NCBI GenBank assembly: GCA_002205965.3
Contig: NADL03000545.1
Location: forward strand, 62,001-126,000
Direction: 5' to 3'
Source of the DNA: Kappaphycus alvarezii
Taxonomy: Eukaryota > Rhodophyta > Florideophyceae > Gigartinales > Solieriaceae
DNA: 64,000 nucleotides
A model generated the notes under the pieces. It searched no databases. It saw only the letters and a list, made by a program, of their open reading frames with translations, and was not told the DNA's origin. Position 1 is the stretch's first letter, and each line of letters starts with the position of its first letter. This document shows positions 30,086-40,016 of this stretch, piece by piece. A program made the translations under genes and the position numbers.

Positions 30086-32003
30086 ATGGAGCGATTTGGA
30101 AAGTATACGCTGATCAAGCGCCTCGCTTTTGGGGGATGGCTGAGATCTTTTGGCTCGCCTCGAAGGAGCTGAGGGATTTCGCAAGACCTGTGTCCTCAAG
30201 CGCATTCTCCCGCAGTTTAGCGCTGACCCTGATTTCGTGAGGATGTTTGTCGATGAAGCGGTCCTCGCAGCCCGGTTCGAACATCCGAACGTCGCCCAAA
30301 CCTACGATTTTGGTAGCGTGGAAGGCATCTACTTTATCGCGATGGAATTTATCGACGGCCCAGATCTCCGCCGTTTGATCCGACAAAGCACCCACAAAGC
30401 GCGCTCATTTACCTTCGCCGAGTGTGCAATGTTGGGGGGGAAATCTGTCGAGGGTTGAGCTACGTTCATAATCTTCGGGACGAACTTGGCGGGCACTTAG
30501 CGATCGTTCATCGTGATATATCGCCTCACAACATCATGGTGTCTCAGGCCGGCCAAGCAAAGATCATGGACTTTGGCATCGCTAAAGCGGCGATGCGGGC
30601 GGTGAAGACGCAGACCGGGACGATCAAAGGCAAGCTGGCCTATATGGCGCCAGAGCAGGCGAACGCCCAAAGCGTTGATAAGCGAACTGACCAGTTTTCC
30701 GTAGGCCTGGTGCTTTGGGAATTTATTGCCGGTTCACGCCACTTCGATGCCAACGCTGAACCGGAGCTATTAGGTCGGGTGATGCGTGCTGAGATCCGTG
30801 ATGTTCGCGAACTACGGCCCGAGACTCCTGCGCCCTTGGCTGATGTTGTGTCTCGTATGCTCCAAGCGTCACCGCATGACCGCTATTCGGATCTGAGTGA
30901 CGTCGAACAGGCCTTAAACGAGTTTCGCTTTTCTCTGGGCTCGGCCGGGGCTGTGCGCCTGGCAAATTTAGTGTCGACGCTGACACCCCCATCGATCTTG
31001 CAACCCATGAGGGGTCGAACCCGTCGGTTTCAGCTCCAATCTCCACATTCTCTGAAAAACCGCCGACGCGCTCGATCTCTCAGGCGAGCGAACCTTCCCT
31101 TCGGTCGGTGGCGCTCCTCAGTGGTCCACCGAATGACAGTGCCGGAAACCACAGGAACACTCCAGTCGGATCCTAGTTTTAACGGGGCTCCTGCCCCGAT
31201 CCGACGAAGCTTATCGACGGAGCCGCGCGAATAATCAAACCGGTTCGAATTCTGGCTCTTGGGTCTCGAAAACGGCCGTTTGGGGGTTTGCCGCCGTGGT
31301 GATGGTCTTGGTGACCGTCGGTTTTTGGCTGTACGGGTCGAAGGACGACGTCCCTGCGGTGCACAGGGCGCCTGTGGTGGCTAATCCCGTCCAGGACGTG
31401 CGTGATGAGACCCGGCGATGGCTGCCGCCGATCTCCGAAGAGGCTCAGACGATCGGAGCGAGCTTCGGATCAAGAAGGAGTCTAAACGATCCGAGCCTGA
31501 ACCTGAACGCCTACAAATGCCGGGCACAAGATGGTGGTTTCGTCTTCGACGGTGCACATTGATTCGCGTCCCCGTGGCGCGGCGGTGGTGGTGAACGGCC
31601 AGAACTCCGAGGAAAACACCCTGGAAATCACGGGACGGCGACCTGGCCAAACCCTGAATATCACACTTTCACTCCGAGGACACCGTCGTGTCAGCGGGAG
31701 TCTAACCATCAGCAAAGACAAAGAGTTTTTTTCGCGGAAGCTGCCACGGGTTGCATCGTCTGCGTCATCTGCGCCTCGAAGTGATGCAACCGGGCGACTG
31801 TCGTTGAACACACTGCCCACCTGGGTCGAAGTCTTTCTCGATGGGAAAAGTTGGGGAGCACACCGCTTCGGGGCCTTCGAGTTCCGGCGGGTGAGCTCAC
31901 GCTGCGTCTGAAAAACGACAGCAGCGGGGTCGATCAAACCCTGAAATTAACCGTGCCGGAGAATGGGCACCTCAAGCATAACGCTCAGCTTCGCGTTCAA
32001 TGA
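30086..32003 (+). CDS. Hanks-type Ser/Thr protein kinase with PEGA domain
   Basis: ATG 30086 follows GAAGAGGG. The kinase domain begins MERFGKYTLIKRLAFGGMAE. The glycine loop and following IFLARL need one extra G and one extra T to stay in frame, both in homopolymers. The catalytic loop is AIVHRDISPHNIMVSQAGQA and the DFG motif is KIMDFGIAKA; TIKGKLAYMAPEQAN is the activation segment end. A low-complexity linker, a membrane helix (VVMVLVTVGFWLYG) and a C-terminal PEGA domain (HIDSRPRGAAVVVNG, then GRLSLNTLPTWVEVFLDGKS) follow, the last frame ending VPENGHLKHNAQLRVQ. So a transmembrane kinase with an extracytoplasmic beta-sandwich. Frames change at several points. A PP2C phosphatase lies at 25.4 kb. 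Confidence 0.92.
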
Positions 32004-32087
32004 GCGTCGGGTACGCGTTGTCCAAGGGTTTAGCTCTTCGACATTCGCTGCAGCGGACGGAGCGTGGTTCGCCTCGATAGAGCGGGG

Positions 32088-33089
32088 CTACATCAAAACC
32101 CCCGTATGACGAAGCCATGATAACGTTGTTGCTAGGCCCGTGTCACTCAGAGACCGGTCTCGATTGAGCTTAACAACCTGCTTAGAAAGGCTACGCGCTG
32201 AGACACCAGCCTGAAGGACTTCTTCGCAGACGGAGGTGAGGTCCGGCATCGTAATGGAGCCAGAGTCTGCCAGAACTACCGCTGCTTGAAATGCGTTTCG
32301 TGTTGGCACGACATCGAGGCCGTAACGTCGGTAGTAGCGGGGATCGAGATCGCGATGGACTGTGATAAAGATCTGGCGCACCGCAGCCCGCAACCCGATC
32401 TTACGAGCGCGCCAGGCGATCTTCACGGCTTCGTCGATGTTGACTCCCTGTTTCTCGAGGTAGCGAACCAGTTGCATGCCTCGAAAGCGCCCTTGAAGGA
32501 TCTCCGAATAGGTAGCGTAGACGGCGGGGTCGTTTTCCGAATCGTCTCCAAACGTGACCTCAACGGCTCCTGGGGGGAGTCGCTTACGAAGATCGAGAAG
32601 GGCGAGCAGCTTATAGCCCATTTGCTCCCGCAAGCGTCCGAGTCGCCCCAGGCGGACATTGCGGAGGTTGTCCTTGAAGTAGATCCCGTCGATTTCGATC
32701 CCGTCATGGGCGAATTTTTCCAAGATCCGGGCACGAAGCTGAGGTGGCGATGCACTGACAAAAAATATTGGTCTACGGGTGCCGTCTGCCTGATGTCGGA
32801 GCGCCTTCAGTAGAGCCGAGGCCCCTGGATAGGCGATCTTATTTCGTCCGCCTCCACCGCGGTTTTAAGTAATCCCTTAGAGTTGAGAATTCACTTCTCA
32901 ATAGGTTTTGTCGAGATCCCAGATGTAGACTTCACCGCGATAGTCTTCGGCGATACTGAGTTCAAAAGGGGTCGGCGGGACGACCATCTCGACCGCGCCG
33001 AGCTTGCGGCGTCTCAGGCGTTGGCGCCGACGCTCCTTCGGCGATAGGTGCTTGCGCGCATCGTCGCCATCTTCCAACGGAAGCCACAT
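32088..33089 (-). CDS. HAD-superfamily phosphatase-like protein
   Basis: Starts MWLPLEDGDDARKHLSPKER, then an Arg/Lys-rich stretch (RRRQRLRRRKLGAV), and reaches DYRGEVYIWDLDKTY, where D-L-D-K-T is HAD motif I. Motif II lies in RRPIFFVSASPPQLRARI, motif III in GIYFKDNLRNVR, and motif IV in EVTFGDDSENDPAVYATYSE. The C-terminal part is helical (NIDEAVKIAWRARKIGLRAA and ITMPDLTSVCEEVLQAGVSA). About 330 residues. Frame changes lie near 32890 and 32830-32760. Substrate unknown; related to uncharacterised phosphatase-domain proteins. The start lies at the end of plsX, so it may act in phospholipid metabolism, though that is only context. Confidence 0.7.
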
Positions 33090-33091
33090 GG

Positions 33092-34133
33092 TTAGCGTCT
33101 TCCCGAGCTTGATGGAAGTCGACCACCGCAGCTTCAATCTCTTCGCATACACCATCTCGGGCGGCCTTTGCGGCCACCTTGACGGCGTTGGCGATCGTTC
33201 GCGCATGACTTTGCGTATGCGCCTTTAACACGATCCGTCGAAAACCAAGGATAGGCGCACCGCCGTACTCTCGGTAATCCGTAATATTTTTCAGTTGTCG
33301 TACGACACCCGATAGGAGCCAAAATCCGGCTTTCCACTTCAATGAACGCCGGTAGGCCCAGGAGCCGAGACGGTTGAAGACTTCGGTCATTCCCTCGGCC
33401 ATCTTCAGGATGACGTCTCGAGTAGACCTTCGCAGACGACGACGTCGGCGAGACGCGGGGGATATCGTGGCCTTGAACATTCCCGATGAAGTTCAGTCGT
33501 GGGTCTTCGCTCATCAGACTGTGCGCATGGGCCAGGATTTGATCGCCATCGGTGTCTGCTCCACCGACATTCAATAACCCGATCGATGGATACGGAACCC
33601 GACTGATCCGACTGGCGTAGGCATGACCCATGTGGGCGAAGTGCAGCAATTTCTTCGGCCTCGCAGTGCACGGTGGCGCCGACATCGAGCAAGAGTGAAA
33701 AGCGGTCGTTATGAGGCTTCGTTCATGAGTCGGATAAACGCCGCGAGGGCGGCGCGCTTTATGCCTGGGATCCGATGAAGCTCTTTGTTGGCGTTGGCGA
33801 TGAGGGCACGGGTTGAGCCGGCTGATACCAAGCCGTCGGCAACATCTGACGCCACTAAACGGCAGGCCTCGGCAAGAGCACGATGACTATCGCGTGTTAC
33901 TGGGTCGAGGTTCGTATCGTCGATGTCGCTCGATGCCGGCACGATATCGATACGACCGGATCGTGGTCAAAGCGCCGGAGGAGGGCGTGAATGCGGGCTT
34001 CATCGCCTGTGAGTAACAGCTGGATCGTTGTTTCTCGGCTAAGTCGCGCGGCAGCACTCACCGCTGCTTCCGGAGCGAACTCTCCACCCATCGTATCGAC
34101 GGCGATGGTCACCGGTCTCATTCGGAGCGTCAC
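33092..34133 (-). CDS. plsX: Phosphate acyltransferase PlsX (frame-disrupted)
   Basis: PlsX converts acyl-ACP to acyl-phosphate for phospholipid synthesis. The N-terminus RPVTIAVDTMGGEFAPEAAV is diagnostic. After several frame changes come LLDVGATVHCEAEE, LLHFAHMGHAYASRI, DPRLNFIGNVQGHDIPR, ADVVVCEGLLG, VILKMAEGMTEVFNRL and YGGAPILGFRRIVLKAH, all family motifs in order. GTG 34133 has a GGAGAGG site about 10 bases upstream; ATG 34121 is the alternative. The 3' end is uncertain by a few codons because the open frame runs on into the HAD gene; the nearest stop in another frame is at 33092. Neither rpmF nor fabH lies next to it, unlike in many bacteria. Confidence 0.92.
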
Positions 34134-34399
34134 GTCTCTCTACCTCTCCTTGGCTGTGCTATTCGGTCAAGTTTGACGCCAAGCCTCTTCAGTTGCGGTG
34201 GTCGTCCGGCGTGGAATGACGCGAGGGCTTTCCGGCGAGATCGCTTTAAATCATTGAGTTAAGATCTCAGATCTCATGGAACATCCTTGATCATTGCTGA
34301 AGATCGAAGGAGAACTCTTGACGTCGATCCGAAATGCCGTAGCGATGAACGCAGCGCGACGCGCGAGAAGGATCGGTGGACGTCGCGAGGAGTCAACCC
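34134..34399. other. Intergenic region between divergent plsX and sigma-like gene
   Basis: No convincing coding frame is seen. It contains AGATCTC repeated twice in tandem near 34263-34276, and must hold promoters for both divergent genes; none is clear enough to mark. Confidence 0.4.
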
Positions 34400-34890
34400 A
34401 TGAGTAGTCGAGGACCGTGGAATGCGCATTCGAGCCAAGCGATCCAGAGGTCGATCTTCGCCGTCGACCCAAGACCATGTCAAGACGAGATGCTGCGAGA
34501 GCAACGTCGTCGGGAGCGCGCCGCGATGTTCTCGAAATCGTCGAGTACGAGCGACTCAAAATCGAACCGAATGTCGTACGCAGCGAGGCCGTGTTTGTTT
34601 GTATCCTGCAAACACCACCTTTATCTCGACGTCAATCCTGAGACCGGCAGTATCAAACTAAATTTCCCAGACCTCGAGCCGTGGGAATTGGAAGAGACGT
34701 GCGCTCTGACGTTGCCGAACGAGGAGGGATCACACTCGAGGAGGTCGGCGAGATTCTCAATTGACTCGGGAAAGGATCCGAACAATTGGAGGTGACGGCG
34801 CTCAAAAGCTTCGAGGCGAATCACGAAGTACGAGCTGGATTCTTCGTCGGATGGGATCCACGGCGCCGACGATCCCTTGCCGTGACTTGA
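34400..34890 (+). CDS. Sigma-70 region-4-like DNA-binding protein
   Basis: ATG 34400 sits 8 bases after GAGGAG. Across two early frame changes the protein reads [20 protein letters not shown], then [20 protein letters not shown], then [20 protein letters not shown]. It ends in a helix-turn-helix very like sigma-70 region 4.2: [25 protein letters not shown] and ALKSFEAN. About 160 residues with no region 2, so it cannot open a promoter alone. Similar short proteins occur in myxobacteria and relatives. It may bind minus-35-like DNA or act as an adaptor; that is inference. The TTT expected in LNLTRE is written TT, and one extra A lies near 34780. Confidence 0.75.
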
Positions 34891-34944
34891 GAGACAAAGC
34901 GGCTCGAATGTGATTGCCAGCTGCGGGGTAATGTCTGAGGACGC

Positions 34945-36624
34945 ATGGTGGCGGAGTTTGGTCCGCCGGTGCGCGGCTTGGGTTCGTTCATCGGGGTCTC
35001 TACAGCCTGAGTGATCTGACAGCCGCACTTCTTGCCGTCGCGTTGGCTCTACGATCCAGGCGTTGCTAGCGTTGCCTTGGTTGCGGTGGCGCTCGGTGTG
35101 GCAACGTTTCTCGGGGCGGTTTTTGGGGCACTGACGGGCATTGTTTTCCCGGATACTTCGTCAAGGCCGTCGTTGGCGACTCGTGGCTGTCGTCGTTGTC
35201 GTTTCCGGTCACGGTTTTGGGAACCGTGGCGCGATGGGGAAGAAATCACGAACTCCCGCCGAGCTCGGTGGTTGCGAAAAGACAGCACGGCCGGTGCTTT
35301 TCGTCGTCGTCGATACATTGCGCGCCGATACGCTCTATGGCCTTCAGGCCAATTTTCCCGATGCGCCGGCTACCCGACGTTGGGTGGAAAAACGCGTTGG
35401 TTTTCACCGACGCAGAATCCACGGCGGATGGACGATACCTCGATGGCCGCATGCTAACCGGGGTTCACAACGTCACCTACGACGCTTCCGCGGGACGCCT
35501 TCCGCGGTACGGCAAGACCCTCGCCGAGTATTTTTACCAACGAGGCTACGAAACTCAGCCTTGGTCGATAACGTGATTCTCGAGCCGCGCAATGGCTTCG
35601 CCAAGGCTTGAGCGTTTTCGACAACGCTCTGCGTTCCGCTTCGCTTTCACTTTCCCGGCTTTTCGACTGCTTCCCATCGAGGCTCATGAGTGGCTTCGCG
35701 GTCGGTTGTACTCGGCTTACGACGGTAGTCGGACCTCACGGACCGGGCCGTGAGAATCATCGCAGAAGAACGCGCAAGGCCGCTGCTTTTCTATGTGCAT
35801 TACATGGATCCTCACGCACCTTACTATCGTGATCCTGACCAACAACCCGTCCAGGGCGACGCGGTGAACTACTACCGTTTTCGTGACTATCTTCGGCAGG
35901 GCATTCGACCGACCGCCGAATCGTCGGCAATTGGCATGGCTTCGTGGTCGAGTACGTTCAAGAGGTCAACCGTTGGGACACTGACTTCGGGCGCTTGATC
36001 GATGCCTGGCACGAGCGCTACGGCGACGACGGGATCGTTGTGCTCGTCAGTGACCATGGCGAAGAATTTCTGGACCACGGTCGCTGGGCCACGGGATGAC
36101 GGTTCATCGCGAGATGGTTCACGTCCCTTTAGTGATCGAGTTACCTGAGGACCATGCTTGCCATCGCGAAGGGGTCATTCAAGACCCTGTGTCGCTCTTG
36201 GATTTAACGCCCACGGTCATCGAGCTCGCCACAGGCACTCCACCTCGTAGCGAGAAGAGCGGGCCGGCATTGCAGGGACAAGCCTCAGCCCGTGGGTTTG
36301 CGGCGAAGCGCCGGCGCCTCGGCGACCGTTGCTCGCTGTTCACGCGCGCCATGGTCGGAAGGTCTATCGGTATCGTGATGGAGATGAAATCTACATGCAA
36401 ACGCTTTTTTTTTGACGATCCCGAACGTCGCGAAATCTCGCGCTACAATCTCAAGCGCGACCCAAACGAGCACGACAGTCTCTGGCAGATGCAGATTTAG
36501 ACCATGAGTTGCAACGACGTTTCGCCCGACTGAATCGTGCTTTGGAATCGGCGTTCGATCCCGCGAAGACTGATGGTTCTGAGGCTCAGATCGAAACGCT
36601 CCGAGCCCTCGTTATATCCGGTGA
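34945..36624 (+). CDS. Membrane-anchored alkaline-phosphatase-superfamily (sulfatase-like) protein
   Basis: The ATG at 34945 follows TGAGGA. Membrane helices come first ([20 protein letters not shown]), then the hydrolase domain: [16 protein letters not shown] with the first metal Asp, [10 protein letters not shown] followed by [27 protein letters not shown], and [19 protein letters not shown] with the second metal site. The nucleophile position is Thr (TIPS) and not the Cys/Ser of true sulfatases. It therefore resembles phosphoglycerol or phosphoethanolamine transferases and related phosphatases more than aryl sulfatases. It ends RALGYIR with a GTGA overlap into the GT2 gene, so it opens the polysaccharide cluster. 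Frame changes are numerous (35040, 35280, 35395, 35560, 35730, 35940, 36090, 36300, 36600). Confidence 0.8.
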
Positions 36625-37436
36625 GGTTAAGCGTCATCATTGTAAGCTACAATGTGCGCGATCTGTTGCGCGCGTGTTTGAGCTCTCTCGACGGCGCCGA
36701 TGAGGTTATCGTCGTCGACAACGGGTCGACGGACGGAAGCGTCGAGATGGTGGAGTGTGAGTTTCCCGGACGGTGGTCCTAGAGCGTCGCGACAATCCGG
36801 GCTTTGGTGCCGCGGTTAATCTCGCGGCATCGAAGGCAAGAGGAGATGCCTATTTCTTGTTGAACCCCGACTGTCGGCTCGAGATCGGACAACTCGCACA
36901 GATGCGTGGTCGCCTGGCTTTGTACCCGAGGCGGGGCGATGGTTTTCGACAGGTGACGATGAAGGTCGTTTTCAGCTCGCGCACGGTGGGGAAGCGAGGT
37001 TTTGGCCGGAGCTCGTCCGCGTTTGTTGTTCAAACCACCTCGATCGGGGCACCGAGGTGTCGGGACCTTCGTCGACACGTTGTACCGTCGCCCGGTGGAT
37101 GTTGCTTGGGTCGCCGGTTCTTCGTTGCTGGTGCGGCGAGAGATTTTGAGGTGATCGGTGGTTTGATGAGAACTTTTTCCTCTACTTCGAAGACATCGAC
37201 TTTTGTCTACGGCTTCGCGCGCATCGTCAAAAAGTCGTCTATGATCCAACACGTGACGCTCACCACCACCGCGGCCAAAGCGCCAAGCAAAATCGACAAG
37301 TGGCCTCAAGAAGTTATCGCCAGAGCCAGCGCTATTTTTGGCGTAACACCGCGGCCGTTTCGCCGAGAGCCTGGTCGTCGCGTATCAGTACCTGCGCGGA
37401 GTGGGACTACACCGGTACCCGGACACGATGGAGTGA
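36621..37436 (+). CDS. Family 2 glycosyltransferase (rhamnosyltransferase-like)
   Basis: GTG 36621 overlaps the upstream stop and gives [20 protein letters not shown], the GT2 opening. [17 protein letters not shown] contains the nucleotide-binding Asp, and [20 protein letters not shown] and [10 protein letters not shown] complete the donor site. The acceptor half, after frame changes, contains [20 protein letters not shown], typical of dTDP-rhamnosyl transferases. The last frame ends [17 protein letters not shown]. About 270 residues. The stop overlaps the next glycosyltransferase start as TGATG. The donor sugar cannot be read from the sequence. Confidence 0.85.
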
Positions 37437-38528
37437 TGCGTCTGCTCCACGTGATGGCGAGCGGGGCTCCAGGGGCGGAGCGGAGCATCTTCTCGGAATC
37501 CTGCCAGCACTTGTCGCTCGGGGTCACTCGGTAGAGGCGTGGGTGGGTGAAGACGGATGTCTCGGTGAGGAACTTCGACAGCGCGGCGTTGCGAGCGAGG
37601 CAGTTCATCTGATGCGCTCGCGCTGCGATTTAGTTGAGGTTTTTCGACTCGCGTGGCGTCTGAGGGGGCGTGTTTTCGATGCCGTTCATTGGCATGGAAC
37701 TCGTGCTGGCTTTTACGGCGCTCTTTTGGGAAAGCGACAATCAGTCTACAGCGCGCACGGTTTGGCGTTTCGAAAGAACATGGGGTTCTGCAGCGTCTGG
37801 TTTTTCTGGGGCGGAGGTTATCGCTTGCCGGGCGAGACACACGGTCAGCGTCTCACGCACTGATCTCGATGAGCTCATCAGCCGGGGTTATGTTGAGGCA
37901 TCGCGAGCCGATTACGTTCCGAACGCACCTCGCACTGAGAGCGCTTGAACCAGCGCCCAAGTCGCCGTGTTGCGAGACGGGAATTGGGCATTGACCAAGA
38001 GCGCTTTGTCGTCGGAACTGCATCTCGTCTCGTTCCACAGAAAGCACTCGATGTGATGATTCGTGCGATGAGCTCGCTTCCCGATGCGTTGCTCGTTGTC
38101 GCTGGGGATGGCCCCCTTCGTGAAACGCTCGCAGCACTTGCCTTACCGTCTGGGTGTAGACGTTCAGTGGCTAGGGCATGTGGACGATGTGGGACGGTTA
38201 CTATCTGCTTTGGACACTTTCGTCTTGTCGTCCGCCTGGGAAGGTGAACCGATCGCGTTGCTCGAAGCGATGGCTTGCGAGGTCCCTTGCGTGGCGACGG
38301 CAACCGCTGGCGCTCGTGAGCTCCTGGACGGCGGAGCTGGTGTACTGGTTCCGATCGGGCGATGCCCAAGCTCTGGGTCTAGCGCTCCAAGAGGCTCGCA
38401 GGGGGATCGAGACGGGAGACATACACGGCTTTGTGGCGTTGGCGACCGCAAAGGTTCGCGAACGCGACTACGCCAAGATGGCTGAGCATCTTGAGTCGAT
38501 TTACCACGCTATTCGTATCGAGGCTTGA
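37436..38528 (+). CDS. GT4-family glycosyltransferase
   Basis: Starts [20 protein letters not shown] (after one frame change near 37475) and continues ILPALVARGHSVEAWVGEDG. The N-terminal acceptor domain ends near YSAHGLAFRKNMGF. The C-terminal donor domain shows VVGTASRLVPQKALDVMIRA, LLVVAGDGPLRETL, VQWLGHVDDVGRLLSALD and the GT4 E-x7-E motif in SSAWEGEPIALLEAMACEVP. About 360 residues with frame changes near 37800, 37950, 38150 and 38360. It is translationally coupled to the GT2 gene. Retaining sugar transfer onto a lipid-linked oligosaccharide is the expected reaction. Confidence 0.87.
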
Positions 38529-38600
38529 GTTCGTTTGAGCGCTTGAGCATACACGCCGGCATGGATTGGACCGTCCGGGTGCGTGGCCAGCGAAGGCACG

Positions 38601-40014
38601 ATGAGCGAATTGGCTTGTGAATGGTTTTGCCTTAGGAGCCGTGGCGCTCGCCGCATTGACTGCAGGCTCTTCCTCGCGCCGATCTTCGCGCCGATCTTCT
38701 TGGCGGGGCTGTGGCTTTCTGGTTGGGATTGGAACTCGTGGGCAGTCAATGGTTGGCACGCTTGTCGTTGGTGCCTGTTGGCTTCGCTTTAGGCTTTGCG
38801 CCGCTTGGAGGAGTCGTCCTTGGACTCATCGGCGTAGCGCTCGTGGTGCGAGATGAAAACCGCTGGCGCTCGTTGGCCTTTGGCGTTGTCTTGGCTGCTC
38901 CGATGGTATTGGTTTCAGCGGCACTGCACGAAACTGGCTGGGACAGCGAGGCCGTGCTGTCTCTGAAGTTTGCCAAAGCAATACTCTTGGCGGTCTGGTT
39001 CCCGAACGCTGTTGACTTGCGTTATCCGGCGGGCACGGCCGTTGGCGTGTTCGCGCTTGCACCGATCACTTATTTGCCTCCCGACATGGGCCAATGGCGA
39101 CTGACCAATATGCCACATTTTAGCGCTGAGGTGGATACCGCAGCGGATGAGGGTATTTCGACACCATCCGGCGACGGCTCCGATTCTCGGGTGATGCGCA
39201 GCTTCTGCGCTTAGGGGCGGCCGGTGACCGCAATGCCGGGTATCGGGCGGTCGGGCTTTGGTTGCGCGATCATCAAGCCGATCTCGTGACTCTTCGCCAC
39301 GCATGCCCGAAACACGGTTTTGTGTCGGCCTGGCTAACCGATGTCGGCGACGACACGTCGAGACGCGACTACCGACTCGGACGGTTGGCATGCGAGTCGG
39401 TGGAGGGCCTTCCAGAAGATGGCCTCCGAGTGTTGGCGCAGGCTGAAGACCCGGCGTTCTCGGCTCTGCGGGCAGAGCTTCGTGCCGAAACGGGCGTGGT
39501 TGACCAGACAACGCCGCAGTGGCTTCGAGTCATTTTGAATCGGGATGATGCACGGCCTAAAAACTGGAGTGAGTTCAACCGTGTTCACGATTTCACAACC
39601 CCAACTCCAGCGCGGGTCCGCGGGATTCGCTCCGACGGACCGGGGGCACTCCTGGTTAGCTTCGCTCACGACCTCGATGCCTTTGCTCTGACGTCGGTGA
39701 CTAAGCGCGGCGGTTTCGATTTTTTCGCGACGCTCCGCGCACCGACGGACGGGCAACTGGATGTCTTGACCATCCGCGGTGTTTCGAGGCGGGGGCTTAG
39801 GCTCACACTTCGCGGGGAAGGTGGTGAGCTCCATTGGGGATGCGGTTTGCCGGACACGCAAACCCAAACCGCGCTGCCAACCGACTTATGCGAAGGCCAC
39901 CCCGGCGAGGCTCGGCTCCATGTGTCGGAGAAACTCCGCGGTGCTCTCGACTCGATTGTCATCGCCGGTGAATTCGCGCTGGCGTATCTGCATGCCGAAG
40001 GCGAAGGGAGCTGA
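38601..40014 (+). CDS. Unrecognised membrane protein of the polysaccharide cluster
   Basis: I do not recognise this protein. ATG 38601 has GAAGG 6 bases upstream. The first third is hydrophobic across frames: NGFALGAVALAALTAG, LFLAPIFAPIFLAG, SLVPVGFALGFAPLGGVVLG and LAFGVVLAAPMVLVSAALHE, suggesting four to six membrane helices. A soluble part follows, with HQADLVTLRHACPKHGFVSA, NWSEFNRVHDFTTPTPARVR and a beta-rich C-terminus (GGFDFFATLRAPTDGQLDVL). The 3' half is one clean frame of about 250 residues ending HAEGEGS. Placed between two GT4 genes, it may be an acceptor, flippase-like or polymerase-like component, but no family motif supports a choice. Confidence 0.6.
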
Positions 40015-40016
40015 GT

